NCBI RefSeq assembly: GCF_020595055.1
Contig: NZ_JAJDOO010000034.1
Span: forward strand, 1-47,079
From: Desulfosporosinus shakirovi
GTDB lineage: Bacteria; Bacillota; Desulfitobacteriia; Desulfitobacteriales; Desulfitobacteriaceae
Direction: 5' to 3'
Length of the DNA stretch: 47,079 nucleotides
This document shows, in pieces, positions 8,640 to 15,854 of the stretch. The position numbers and the translations under genes were made by a program. How positions within the stretch are numbered: the first letter of the stretch is position 1; every line of letters starts with the position of its first letter. The notes beneath the pieces are model-generated. The model saw only the letters and a program-made list of their open reading frames with translations, searched no databases and was not told the origin of the DNA.

Positions 8640-9863
8640 TTATTGACCCCCGGCACCTCCACCGACCCCACTCGCCATATTGAATATAGGTAAGGCAATT
8701 GCAATGATTAGCCCCCCAGCAAAGACTCCAATAATGATCGTAAAGATCGGTTCGACCAAAGCCACTAAACGTGCAAGCCCAATCTCCACCCGCTTATCAT
8801 AGTGATTCGCCACTTCGACCATTAGTTCCTCCAACCGCCCCGTTTCTTCCCCAATAGACATCATTTGTATAATGAGAGGATCGAAGAAAGGCTCTTGTCC
8901 GAAGGCCAAGGCCATTGTCTCTCCTTTAATAATTCGATCTTTTGAACGGACAATCGCTAACCGGGGAACTTCGTTGCCCACGATGTTTTCTAGGGAATTT
9001 AAAATCGGCACAATAGGAATAGCAGAATGTAAAAACAAGGCTAGGGTTCTGGAGAAACGGGCAATAACTACGTCTTTTATGTTTTTACCCAAAAGAGGAG
9101 TTCTGAGAAGAAAAGAATGCAGGTAAAAAAGGTACTTAGGAATCTTAAATACCCTGACTAAAAGCACTGCGAGTGCTACAAAACCTAGCAAGAGGTATAT
9201 TCCATTACTCTGAAAAAAATCAGCGGTATCAACAATCATTTGAGTTGCTAATGGCAGGCTTTGACCATTCCCCTTCATAAGTTCAGTGATCTCAGGAAGA
9301 ATAAAACTCATAAACATGACAATAAGTCCGACAAGGACAATTAACATAGTCAAAGGGTATATTGCCGCGCTTGTAATCTTTTTTTGAATAAAATTTTCTC
9401 GCTCATAGTATTCTGCCATATTAGTCAGGACAGAGTCCAGGTTTCCGCTTTCCTCACCGACACTGACAATATTAATTAAAAGTTCCGGTAAAGCCCCTTG
9501 GCATTCTCGCATGGCCGCAGATAAAGAACTGCCTCGACTAACACTGCGATTGATGATTCCAATGACCTCTTTCAAACGCCGATCCTCCATCTGAGAATGA
9601 AGAATGCCCAATCCCCTGACTAAATTGGCTCCTGATCGAATCATCATCGACATTTGTGTACAAAAGGCAGAAATAGCTTCATGTTTCACCTTAGGTTTGA
9701 ATTTCTTAGAGAGTAACCCACTCAACGAGGACGATTTTTCTAGAAAGATAACTTGCCAGCCATTCTCGCTTATCTGCCGTCTGGCAGCCTCTAGATCCGC
9801 CGCTTCTAATGCTCCTTCAGTCACGCGTGTTTTTTCATTAATTACTTTGTAGCGAAATTGCAT
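8640..9863 (-). CDS. pilC: PilC/GspF inner-membrane platform protein
   Basis: Polytopic platform of the type IV pilus machine, working with PilB to add pilin subunits. 407 residues, normal for the family. Two repeated T2SSF cytoplasmic domains are visible, about 70-195 (AFCTQMSMMIRSGANLVRGLG, VGEESGNLDSVLTNMAEYYERE) and about 270-395 (FSRTLALFLHSAIPIVPILNSLE, IGEETGRLEELMVEVANHYDK). Membrane segments lie near 170-190, 220-240 and 375-395. The start MQFRYKVINEKTRVTEGALEA is typical. It starts 20 bases after the pilB stop. Confidence 0.92.
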   Translation of the reverse strand: MQFRYKVINEKTRVTEGALEAADLEAARRQISENGWQVIFLEKSSSLSGLLSKKFKPKVKHEAISAFCTQMSMMIRSGANLVRGLGILHSQMEDRRLKEVIGIINRSVSRGSSLSAAMRECQGALPELLINIVSVGEESGNLDSVLTNMAEYYERENFIQKKITSAAIYPLTMLIVLVGLIVMFMSFILPEITELMKGNGQSLPLATQMIVDTADFFQSNGIYLLLGFVALAVLLVRVFKIPKYLFYLHSFLLRTPLLGKNIKDVVIARFSRTLALFLHSAIPIVPILNSLENIVGNEVPRLAIVRSKDRIIKGETMALAFGQEPFFDPLIIQMMSIGEETGRLEELMVEVANHYDKRVEIGLARLVALVEPIFTIIIGVFAGGLIIAIALPIFNMASGVGGGAGGQ

Positions 9864-9882
9864 TCCTGCCGTTCACCTCAGA

Positions 9883-11598
9883 TTATTCATTCACATAAGT
9901 CACCCTTAGAAGTTCATCCAAGGTTGTAATTCCATCTAAAACCAGTCTTGCGGCCGCCTGCTTGAGAGTCGTCATCCCCTGATTAATCGCATACTCTCTT
10001 AATTCGTCCGCTGTTGCTCGCTGGTCAATAAGCTGTCTATGCCCCGCAGTAATCGGCATCATTTCAAAAATAGCAATTCGGCCTTTATATCCGCTCTTAT
10101 TGCAGTAAATACACCCCTGCCCGTTTTTTAACACAAAAGGGGTTACCTTGGGTATTTCCAAGATAGAATGCTCTTTTAAGCCTGCCTTATATTCAGTCGC
10201 ACATTGAGGACAGATGCGCCGGACAAGTCTTTGAGATATAATTCCAATAATTGAAGCAGAGAGTAGGAAAGGCTCTATATCCATATCTACTAAACGAGTA
10301 ATTGAACTGGCTGCGTCATTGGTATGAATGGTCGACAACACTAAATGTCCTGTTAATGCGGAGCGCACAGCGATTTGTGCCGTTTCATTGTCCCTCATCT
10401 CGCCCACCATGATGATGTCCGGATCTTGTCTCAAAATTGATCGGAGCCCGGTTGCAAATGTCAGTCCAGCCTTGGTGTTGACCTGCATTTGATTGATCCC
10501 TTTGAAGTTGAATTCAACAGGGTCTTCAAGAGTCACCAGATTTTTATCCGGTGTATTCAACTGGTTCAGAGCTGTATAAAGAGTCGTTGTCTTGCCGCTT
10601 CCCGTTGGGCCTGTAACTAATACGATCCCATAAGGTCTAGAGATCAAGTCCTCAAAGACTTTCAAATCTTTGCCGGCAAGTCCTAAAGCTTCTGTCTCAA
10701 GAATAGTACTTGATTTGTCTAAAATACGCAAAACAACCTTTTCTCCATACATTGTGGGAGATGTGGAAACCCGAAAGTCAATCATCTTCCCCCCCACCAG
10801 ATAGGAAATTCGGCCATCTTGAGGCAAACGTCGTTCCGCAATATTGAGGTCAGCCATAATTTTCACCCGGCTGACAACCGGACCTGCCATACTAATCGGA
10901 GTCCGCATAATTTCACGCAACACACCATCCATCCTGAAGCGCACCCGAAGTTCTTCCTCTATTGGTTCAATGTGAATATCACTGGAATGGTTATTAACCG
11001 CATTGTCAATAATCGTATTTAGAAATTTGATAATTGGGGTTGATTCCTCATCAACGACTTCCACACCGGAAACGTTAAGAGACGCCAACTGAGATGTTGC
11101 TGCAACCGGTGCCACGCCCAATTGTTTGGCATAGTCACGGGCCGCCTTTTCCGCTTCACTTCGACCATAGAATCGATCTATAGCTCGGAGAATATCTTCC
11201 TTTTTGGCTAAACAAGGTTTGATCATCATTCCTGAAGCTAAGCGCAAATCATCGATCCCAAAATAATCAGTCGGATCGCACATAGCCACCAGAAGCTGAG
11301 CGTTGTTCATTTCCACGGGAAGAACCGTGTATTTCCGCACAACGTTCTCTGGAAGTAAGCGAAGAACCTGTTCGGACACAACAACTCGGTTAAGATCAAT
11401 CGAAGGCAGTCCCAACTGACTTTGCATCGTACGCAGAATATCCTCTTCAGTGACAAGCCCTTGCTTAATTAGGACCTCGCCTAAACGAAGACCAAGAGAC
11501 CTTTGCATTGCAAGAGCCTCTTCTAATTGAGTTGGAGAAATCACACCACCAGCGATGAGTATTTCTCCAAGACGTTTGCGTTCTTGGCGTAGAGCCAT
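9883..11598 (-). CDS. pilB: PilB/GspE type IV pilus assembly ATPase with MshEN domain
   Basis: Hexameric ATPase that powers pilus extension. I choose the ATG at 11596-11598 behind AAAGGAGGAG, giving 571 residues; a longer frame runs through an upstream hairpin. Residues 9-61 hold two 24-residue MshEN motifs (RLGEILIAGGVIS..., RLGEVLIKQGLVT...) separated by exactly five residues, the c-di-GMP-binding pattern. Then come Walker A GPTGSGKTT, Walker B DIIMVGEMRD, and a four-cysteine zinc site CPQC...CIYC before GRIAIFEMMPI. No pilT-like retraction ATPase is nearby. Confidence 0.94.
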   Translation of the reverse strand: MALRQERKRLGEILIAGGVISPTQLEEALAMQRSLGLRLGEVLIKQGLVTEEDILRTMQSQLGLPSIDLNRVVVSEQVLRLLPENVVRKYTVLPVEMNNAQLLVAMCDPTDYFGIDDLRLASGMMIKPCLAKKEDILRAIDRFYGRSEAEKAARDYAKQLGVAPVAATSQLASLNVSGVEVVDEESTPIIKFLNTIIDNAVNNHSSDIHIEPIEEELRVRFRMDGVLREIMRTPISMAGPVVSRVKIMADLNIAERRLPQDGRISYLVGGKMIDFRVSTSPTMYGEKVVLRILDKSSTILETEALGLAGKDLKVFEDLISRPYGIVLVTGPTGSGKTTTLYTALNQLNTPDKNLVTLEDPVEFNFKGINQMQVNTKAGLTFATGLRSILRQDPDIIMVGEMRDNETAQIAVRSALTGHLVLSTIHTNDAASSITRLVDMDIEPFLLSASIIGIISQRLVRRICPQCATEYKAGLKEHSILEIPKVTPFVLKNGQGCIYCNKSGYKGRIAIFEMMPITAGHRQLIDQRATADELREYAINQGMTTLKQAAARLVLDGITTLDELLRVTYVNE

Positions 11599-11628
11599 GG
11601 GGACTCCTCCTTTCCGAGTTACTTTAAG

Positions 11629-11672
11629 AATATAGGAAAAGGGTGTTTTGGTAAACACCCTTTTCCTATATT
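11629..11672 (-). terminator. Perfect 20-bp hairpin between pilA and pilB
   Basis: AATATAGGAAAAGGGTGTTT pairs perfectly with its complement across a TGGT loop on the plus strand (arms 11629-11648 and 11653-11672). On the minus-strand transcript it follows the pilA stop and precedes the pilB ribosome site. There is no clean U-run after it, so it may be a partial terminator or a 3' stabiliser that lets pilin mRNA exceed the assembly genes. Confidence 0.65.
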
Positions 11673-11693
11673 TAACGATTGTATATAGATCAA

Positions 11694-12182
11694 TTAAGGA
11701 GTTATGTCGACTGACAAGTCATCAATAATATCTCCATTATTATCATGAGCAGTTATTCTAATAGTTAATAGATCAGAGTCATCAACCTCTACAACTACTG
11801 CTCCTTCTTTAGTACGTCTATTTGTATCCGATGTTCTTTGTACGATTAAAGCAGCTTCCTCACTTACACTATCAGTTACATTTTTACTAAAAGTAAAAGG
11901 ATTTGTAATTTCCTGATCCTCAAATGCAGCTACTATGTCATCCTGGATGTCGGCTTCACTTGTACTTTTGTCTGCCCATTTTGTTATCTTACTCTGAACA
12001 TAGCCCTCGACTAACCGAATGTTGGTATCCAGCCCAGTTGTTTTTGCCTGAGTCTTAATCGTCCCCACCTTCGGCACCAACACAACCGCCAGAATCCCAA
12101 TTACCGCGATAACAATCATAAGTTCGATTAAAGTAAAACCATTATCTTTTCTACGTTTGATCATCTCGTTCAACTTATTCAT
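11694..12182 (-). CDS. pilA: Type IV major pilin (PilA-like)
   Basis: 162 residues with leader MNKLNEMIKRRKDNG and cleavage before FTLIELMIVIAVIGILAVVLVPKVG, a canonical class III-type signal with glutamate at +5. The globular part is acidic and without the disulfide loop of many Gram-negative pilins. The start ATG follows AGAGGAGAGG. It has its own strong promoter (12270-12298) and a structured leader, and is separated from pilB by a long hairpin, all consistent with being the highly expressed structural subunit. Confidence 0.88.
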   Translation of the reverse strand: MNKLNEMIKRRKDNGFTLIELMIVIAVIGILAVVLVPKVGTIKTQAKTTGLDTNIRLVEGYVQSKITKWADKSTSEADIQDDIVAAFEDQEITNPFTFSKNVTDSVSEEAALIVQRTSDTNRRTKEGAVVVEVDDSDLLTIRITAHDNNGDIIDDLSVDITP

Positions 12183-12218
12183 CCTCTCCTCTTATGTACT
12201 TTTTCACTTAGCCTTCTA

Positions 12219-12253
12219 GGGCTTTAGGCCCATTTTTGCAGGACTTTAGTCCT
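12219..12253 (-). promoter_or_regulatory. Two tandem short hairpins in the pilA leader
   Basis: In the transcript AGGACTAAAGTCCT (12240-12253) is followed 8 bases later by GGGCCTAAAGCCC (12219-12231). Both expose a CUAAAG core, while the stems differ by paired changes. They lie about 10-45 bases after the predicted start of transcription and before the pilA ribosome site. This is probably an RNA element; a protein-binding palindrome is the alternative. Confidence 0.55.
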
Positions 12254-12269
12254 ATTAACCTTTTTCTAT

Positions 12270-12298
12270 ATATTATCGGTTTTATTATTAGTCGTCAA
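12270..12298 (-). promoter_or_regulatory. Sigma-A type promoter of pilA
   Basis: TTGACG (12293-12298) and TAATAT (12270-12275) with a 17-base spacer, reading the minus strand. Transcription would begin near 12263, giving a leader of about 80 bases. Confidence 0.75.
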
Positions 12299-12446
12299 TA
12301 GGTATAATTACCAAATTTTATAATAATCGATATAAATTTGAGAATATTCACGACCCCAGAATCTAATAAACATGCTTGTCATCCCTAGCATAAGACCTTA
12401 ATTGAAAAATAACAATGCTTAGCCTATTAATTATTAATGCAATTTA

Positions 12447-12502
12447 TTCCAATTTAGAACATTTTCCTTGAATTTAAAACACTTTTCTTCAAATTAGATT
12501 TC
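12447..12502. repeat. Three imperfect 20-21 bp direct repeats upstream of pilA
   Basis: Units begin at 12447, 12468 and 12488 on the plus strand, sharing TTC/TTG-AATTTA-RAACA-TTTTC. The spacing is close to two helical turns. They lie 150-205 bases upstream of the pilA minus-35. The 329 bases between the two pilin genes hold these repeats, the pilA promoter and the leader hairpins, with no gene. The AT-rich background means chance similarity is possible. Confidence 0.3.
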
Positions 12503-12511
12503 ATTGAGGCG

Positions 12512-12991
12512 TCATAATTGTATGGTCATCTGTAATCCTGTCATCAGCTTCCCTTTTTCGTCACAGCCATATACAACTACACTGTTGTCAGGGTGTATAA
12601 TTGTAAGGACAGCGCCTTTATAGGCAGAAGGTTCATTTGCTGATGGTACAATAGATTCTGACTCAGCTAAAACATAGACTGCTGCAGTTGGTTCATCGAT
12701 ATAGGGTTTATTTGTTGTAACACCAACCTTATTTGTAATTGGATTCCTCATATCTTCAAATTCTGGGATTACTGAATCTCCAAATACTTCTCTTAATTTT
12801 ATGTCTAGGGTATCAGTTGCTTCAAGTCCGTATATGGCAGTGGTAACCGATCTAAAATTAGCCTGCACCCCCGTAAGTTTCGCAGCGGTTCTAATATGCT
12901 CAACCTCCGGAAATGCCAGAACCCCCACGATCGCAATGACAATCATAAGCTCAGTCAGTGTGTACCCGCCTTCTTTTCTGGATTTAATCAT
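12512..12991 (-). CDS. Second type IV pilin-like protein
   Basis: 159 residues. Prepilin motif GG^YTLTELMIVIAIVGVLAFPEV at about residues 8-30; tyrosine at +1, threonine at +4 and a shortened hydrophobic helix distinguish it from pilA. The helix contains FPEVEH where a longer hydrophobic run is usual, so a few residues may have been lost. The globular part (NFRSVTTAIYGLE, TNPITNKVG, AVYVLAE) is related in layout to the pilA product. First gene of the minus-strand pilus locus. GGGAGGG stands about 13 bases upstream of the ATG, a little far. Confidence 0.75.
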   Translation of the reverse strand: MIKSRKEGGYTLTELMIVIAIVGVLAFPEVEHIRTAAKLTGVQANFRSVTTAIYGLEATDTLDIKLREVFGDSVIPEFEDMRNPITNKVGVTTNKPYIDEPTAAVYVLAESESIVPSANEPSAYKGAVLTIIHPDNSVVVYGCDEKGKLMTGLQMTIQL

Positions 12992-13152
12992 GCTAATCTA
13001 TCCCTCCCACATAAAATGTTGCCATTTTGCAGGAGTTATAACCTATAATAAAGATCAGTTTTCAAAACATAACAATAATAATATACAAAATTAACTGAAT
13101 AGTGGTATTATTACCTTAAACAAGTTCAACTATGACAAGGAGGATTACAGCA

Positions 13153-14016
13153 ATGACCGATCATGTATCCTATCAAGGAACTGATGATTACATAGTTTCG
13201 AACGATCTTCGCAACAGTGTTAATATCTCAGTCTCCCTAAAAAGACCGCTCCTAATCAAGGGGGAGCCTGGCACCGGCAAAACCGTCTTGGCGGAAAGCA
13301 TTGCCCGCTCTCTTGGACTCCGATTACTTATCTGGAATATTAAGTCCACCACCAAAGCACAGGATGGCCTTTATGTTTATGACACGGTCCAACGCCTCTA
13401 TGACAGTCAATTCGGTGAACAGAATGTTTCCGACATAAAACGATATATTAAGTTAGGTAAACTCGGAGAAGCCTTTGAATCCACCGAGCGGATTGTCCTT
13501 TTAATCGATGAAATCGATAAAGCGGACTTAGAATTCCCCAATGATCTGCTCTGGGAATTAGACGTAATGAACTTTTACATCCCGGAAACTGGGGAAACCA
13601 TCACAACCAAACACCGTCCTATAGTGATCATCACCAGCAATGCGGAAAAGGAACTGCCGGATGCCTTTTTGCGGCGTTGTATCTTCCACTATATTGACTT
13701 TCCAGATCAAACAATGATGGAAGAGATTGTTCACGTCCATTTTCCTGAGCTAGAATCTAAACTGCTGGCGGAAGCACTAAAATCTTTCTATTGGTTGCGA
13801 AGCGTCGCAGGCTTACAGAAAAAGCCCAGTACCAGCGAACTTCTCGATTGGGTACAGGCCTTAACCATTGGCGGTATTGAACCGGATAGAATTACAAAGG
13901 AAATCCCTTTCTTAGGTGCGTTGTTAAAGAAGAATCAGGATTTTGATCTGGCCTTAAGGCAACTTCATTCGCGGGGGACAGACAGTCCGTCACGCGCCAA
14001 CAGTCGCGGCTGGTAG
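13153..14016 (+). CDS. MoxR-family AAA+ ATPase
   Basis: Chaperone-like AAA+ ATPase that typically works with a VWA-domain partner to mature or activate protein complexes. 287 residues from the ATG at 13153, chosen because AAGGAGG stands 8 bases upstream; an earlier ATG at 13132 contains that site. Walker A GEPGTGKT near residues 38-45, Walker B VLLIDEIDKAD near 117-127, sensor 1 IVIITSNAEKELPDAFLRRC near 158-177. Followed 8 bases later by the VWA gene. Divergent from the pilus locus. Substrate unknown. Confidence 0.88.
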   Translation: MTDHVSYQGTDDYIVSNDLRNSVNISVSLKRPLLIKGEPGTGKTVLAESIARSLGLRLLIWNIKSTTKAQDGLYVYDTVQRLYDSQFGEQNVSDIKRYIKLGKLGEAFESTERIVLLIDEIDKADLEFPNDLLWELDVMNFYIPETGETITTKHRPIVIITSNAEKELPDAFLRRCIFHYIDFPDQTMMEEIVHVHFPELESKLLAEALKSFYWLRSVAGLQKKPSTSELLDWVQALTIGGIEPDRITKEIPFLGALLKKNQDFDLALRQLHSRGTDSPSRANSRGW

Positions 14017-14024
14017 AGCAGACT

Positions 14025-15233
14025 ATGTATACTAACTTTTTTTATCAATTACGACGCGAAGGGGTTCCTGTTTCTATCACAGAATGGATGACCTTGATGG
14101 AGGCGCTTAACGAAGGTTTGGCCGGATCAAGCCTATCGGGATTTTACTATCTCGCCAGAGCTGTCTTAGTCAAAAGCGAAAGTCACTTTGACCAATATGA
14201 CCTTGCCTTTCAGAACTATTTTCGAGGGATAGAGACTCCTGCACAATTATTAGATCAGGTTTCCAAATGGATGGAAAATCCTTTACCACCTAAGATGTTT
14301 TCTGAAGAAGAACGCAATGAACTCTTGAATAAATTAGGTTTACCCGATTGGGAGAGTTTAAAATCGGCTTTAGAAGAACGCCTGCGTACACAGGATGGTC
14401 CTCATCACGGCGGAGGTAAATGGGTCGGAACGGGTGGGACCTCCCCCTTCGGGCACTCTGGGTTTCATCCAGGGGGGGTGCGTATAGGGGGCGAGTCATA
14501 CGGGCAATCCGCTGTGAAAGTAGCCGCCGAGCGAAATTACCGGGAGTATCGCAGTGACAAAACCTTAGGAGTGCGTCAGTTCGAAGTCGCCTTACGTAAA
14601 TTGCGCCAGTTCAGCACACGTCTTGACGGAGCTAAAGACCAACTTGATTTAGATGACACTATTGATAAAACTTGTAAAAATGCCGGAAAATTGAAACTTG
14701 TTTGGACGAGGCCGCGTAAAAACACTGTTAAGCTTATTGTCCTGATGGATGCGGGGGGATCCATGGCCCCCTATGCCAAAATCTGCAGTCAGTTGTTTTC
14801 TGCAGTGCATAAATCTTCTCATTTCAAGGATCTAAAATTCTTTTACTTTCACAACTGTTTTTATGATCAGTTATATTTAGATGCTACTTGCAGCCCCAAA
14901 AGAGCAGTCAAGACTATTGATACTATGCATCTACTCAGTAAAGACTATAAAGTCATTATCATAGGGGATGCAGCCATGGCACCAAGTGAACTCACGATGA
15001 TTGGTGGGAACATCTTTTGGGATTTAGGCAATGAGGAACCGGGGTACACATGGTTAGAACGTTTAGCTAAGACCTTTCCCTATAATGTTTGGCTTAACCC
15101 TATACCCGAGAAATATTGGGAACGAGTTCACGGCTATCACACCATTAAAATGGTACGCAGTGTCTTTCCAATGTATGAACTAACCCTAGAGGGGCTTGAT
15201 CAAGCCATCAAAAAGTTGATGGTCCGCAAATAG
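14025..15233 (+). CDS. VWA-domain protein, CoxE-like partner of MoxR
   Basis: 402 residues. An N-terminal helical part (MYTNFFYQLRREGVPVSITEWMTLMEAL) is followed by a glycine/histidine-rich linker around residues 125-165, and a VWA domain from about 230. The metal-site motif reads LMDAGGSMAPY, a variant of DxSGS in which the first serine is glycine or alanine. CoxE-type proteins pair with MoxR ATPases in metal-centre or complex assembly. The start has no strong ribosome site and lies 8 bases after the moxR stop, so coupling is likely. A G-run of seven sits near 14472. Confidence 0.82.
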   Translation: MYTNFFYQLRREGVPVSITEWMTLMEALNEGLAGSSLSGFYYLARAVLVKSESHFDQYDLAFQNYFRGIETPAQLLDQVSKWMENPLPPKMFSEEERNELLNKLGLPDWESLKSALEERLRTQDGPHHGGGKWVGTGGTSPFGHSGFHPGGVRIGGESYGQSAVKVAAERNYREYRSDKTLGVRQFEVALRKLRQFSTRLDGAKDQLDLDDTIDKTCKNAGKLKLVWTRPRKNTVKLIVLMDAGGSMAPYAKICSQLFSAVHKSSHFKDLKFFYFHNCFYDQLYLDATCSPKRAVKTIDTMHLLSKDYKVIIIGDAAMAPSELTMIGGNIFWDLGNEEPGYTWLERLAKTFPYNVWLNPIPEKYWERVHGYHTIKMVRSVFPMYELTLEGLDQAIKKLMVRK

Positions 15234-15264
15234 CAGAAGGAACCCTTTGGGTTCCTTCTGCTAT
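15230..15264. terminator. Bidirectional terminator between convergent genes
   Basis: ATAGCAGAAGGAACCC and its exact complement flank a TTT loop. It lies at the stop of the VWA gene (plus) and at the end of the small minus-strand gene starting at 15504. A U-rich stretch is short on both sides. Confidence 0.7.
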
Positions 15265-15504
15265 TTACATAAATTCGATCTCCAACGGCATCTTTAATAT
15301 CAGTTCTTTTAACTCTGGCCAACAATACTTTGTGGTTTGGATCATAACCTCACCTAATTCTTTGTTCGTGGTTGTAACGATGCCGAGATGGCCTAACCCC
15401 TCTACAAGTTTGCAAAGCATTTGGATCTGTGACCGATCTATGCGCGCTTTTATAATAAGGTCAATATCCGAGAGATGTGCCCCAGGTTGGTCTGAAAAAT
15501 TCAT
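15265..15504 (-). CDS. Small conserved protein, DUF4911-like, paralogue B
   Basis: 79 residues: DIDLIIKARIDRSQIQMLCKLVEGLGHLGIVTTTNKELGEVMIQTT and a C-terminal PLEIEFM. The alternation of beta-alpha-beta elements and the LGIVTTTNK stretch recall the DUF4911 family, small proteins often encoded beside U32 peptidases in Clostridia. It lacks signal peptide, membrane segment and catalytic motif. Highly similar to its neighbour at 15549-15794. Function unknown. Confidence 0.7.
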   Translation of the reverse strand: MNFSDQPGAHLSDIDLIIKARIDRSQIQMLCKLVEGLGHLGIVTTTNKELGEVMIQTTKYCWPELKELILKMPLEIEFM

Positions 15505-15548
15505 CTGCTACTCCCCTAATTTCTCTATATTGTCTTAAATGAATTTGT

Positions 15549-15794
15549 CTAAATGAACTCTATCTCAAACGGCATCTGCTCTATAGCCTTCTTTAAATCC
15601 GGCCAACAGTGTTTCGTTGTTTGAATCATAACTTCCCCAATAGCTTTATTCGTTGTTGTTACAATGCCTAAATGCCCTAAACCCTCCACAAGTTTATCTA
15701 ACATTTGCATTTCTACCCGTGCTAAGCGCGCTTTAACGATAACATCAACATCCGAAACAAGAGGACTTGATTGCTCTGAACCATCATAATTCAT
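15549..15794 (-). CDS. Small conserved protein, DUF4911-like, paralogue A
   Basis: 81 residues, sharing VDVIVKARL...QMLDKLVEGLGHLGIVTTTNKAIGEVMIQTTKHCWPDLKK and the ending EIEFI with the next gene. The pair is a recent tandem duplication by protein similarity; the N-termini differ. It lies 60 bases downstream of the U32 family gene and may be cotranscribed with it. Ribosome site GGAGACGAG precedes the ATG. Function unknown. Confidence 0.7.
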   Translation of the reverse strand: MNYDGSEQSSPLVSDVDVIVKARLARVEMQMLDKLVEGLGHLGIVTTTNKAIGEVMIQTTKHCWPDLKKAIEQMPFEIEFI

Positions 15795-15854
15795 TCACTC
15801 GTCTCCTTAAACTACTATTGTGGACTTGTTTCTATCAGTTCATCACATCACGCT

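Noticed and set aside
12240-12253. AGGACTTTAGTCCT as a DosR/DevR-type binding site
   Set aside because: It resembles the mycobacterial GGGACTWWAGTCCC box, but it lies downstream of the predicted start and has a tandem partner with different stem bases and a constant loop, which fits an RNA hairpin better.
12183-12263. c-di-GMP riboswitch in the pilA leader
   Set aside because: The conserved GEMM bases are absent and about 80 bases with two tiny hairpins cannot hold either known c-di-GMP aptamer class.
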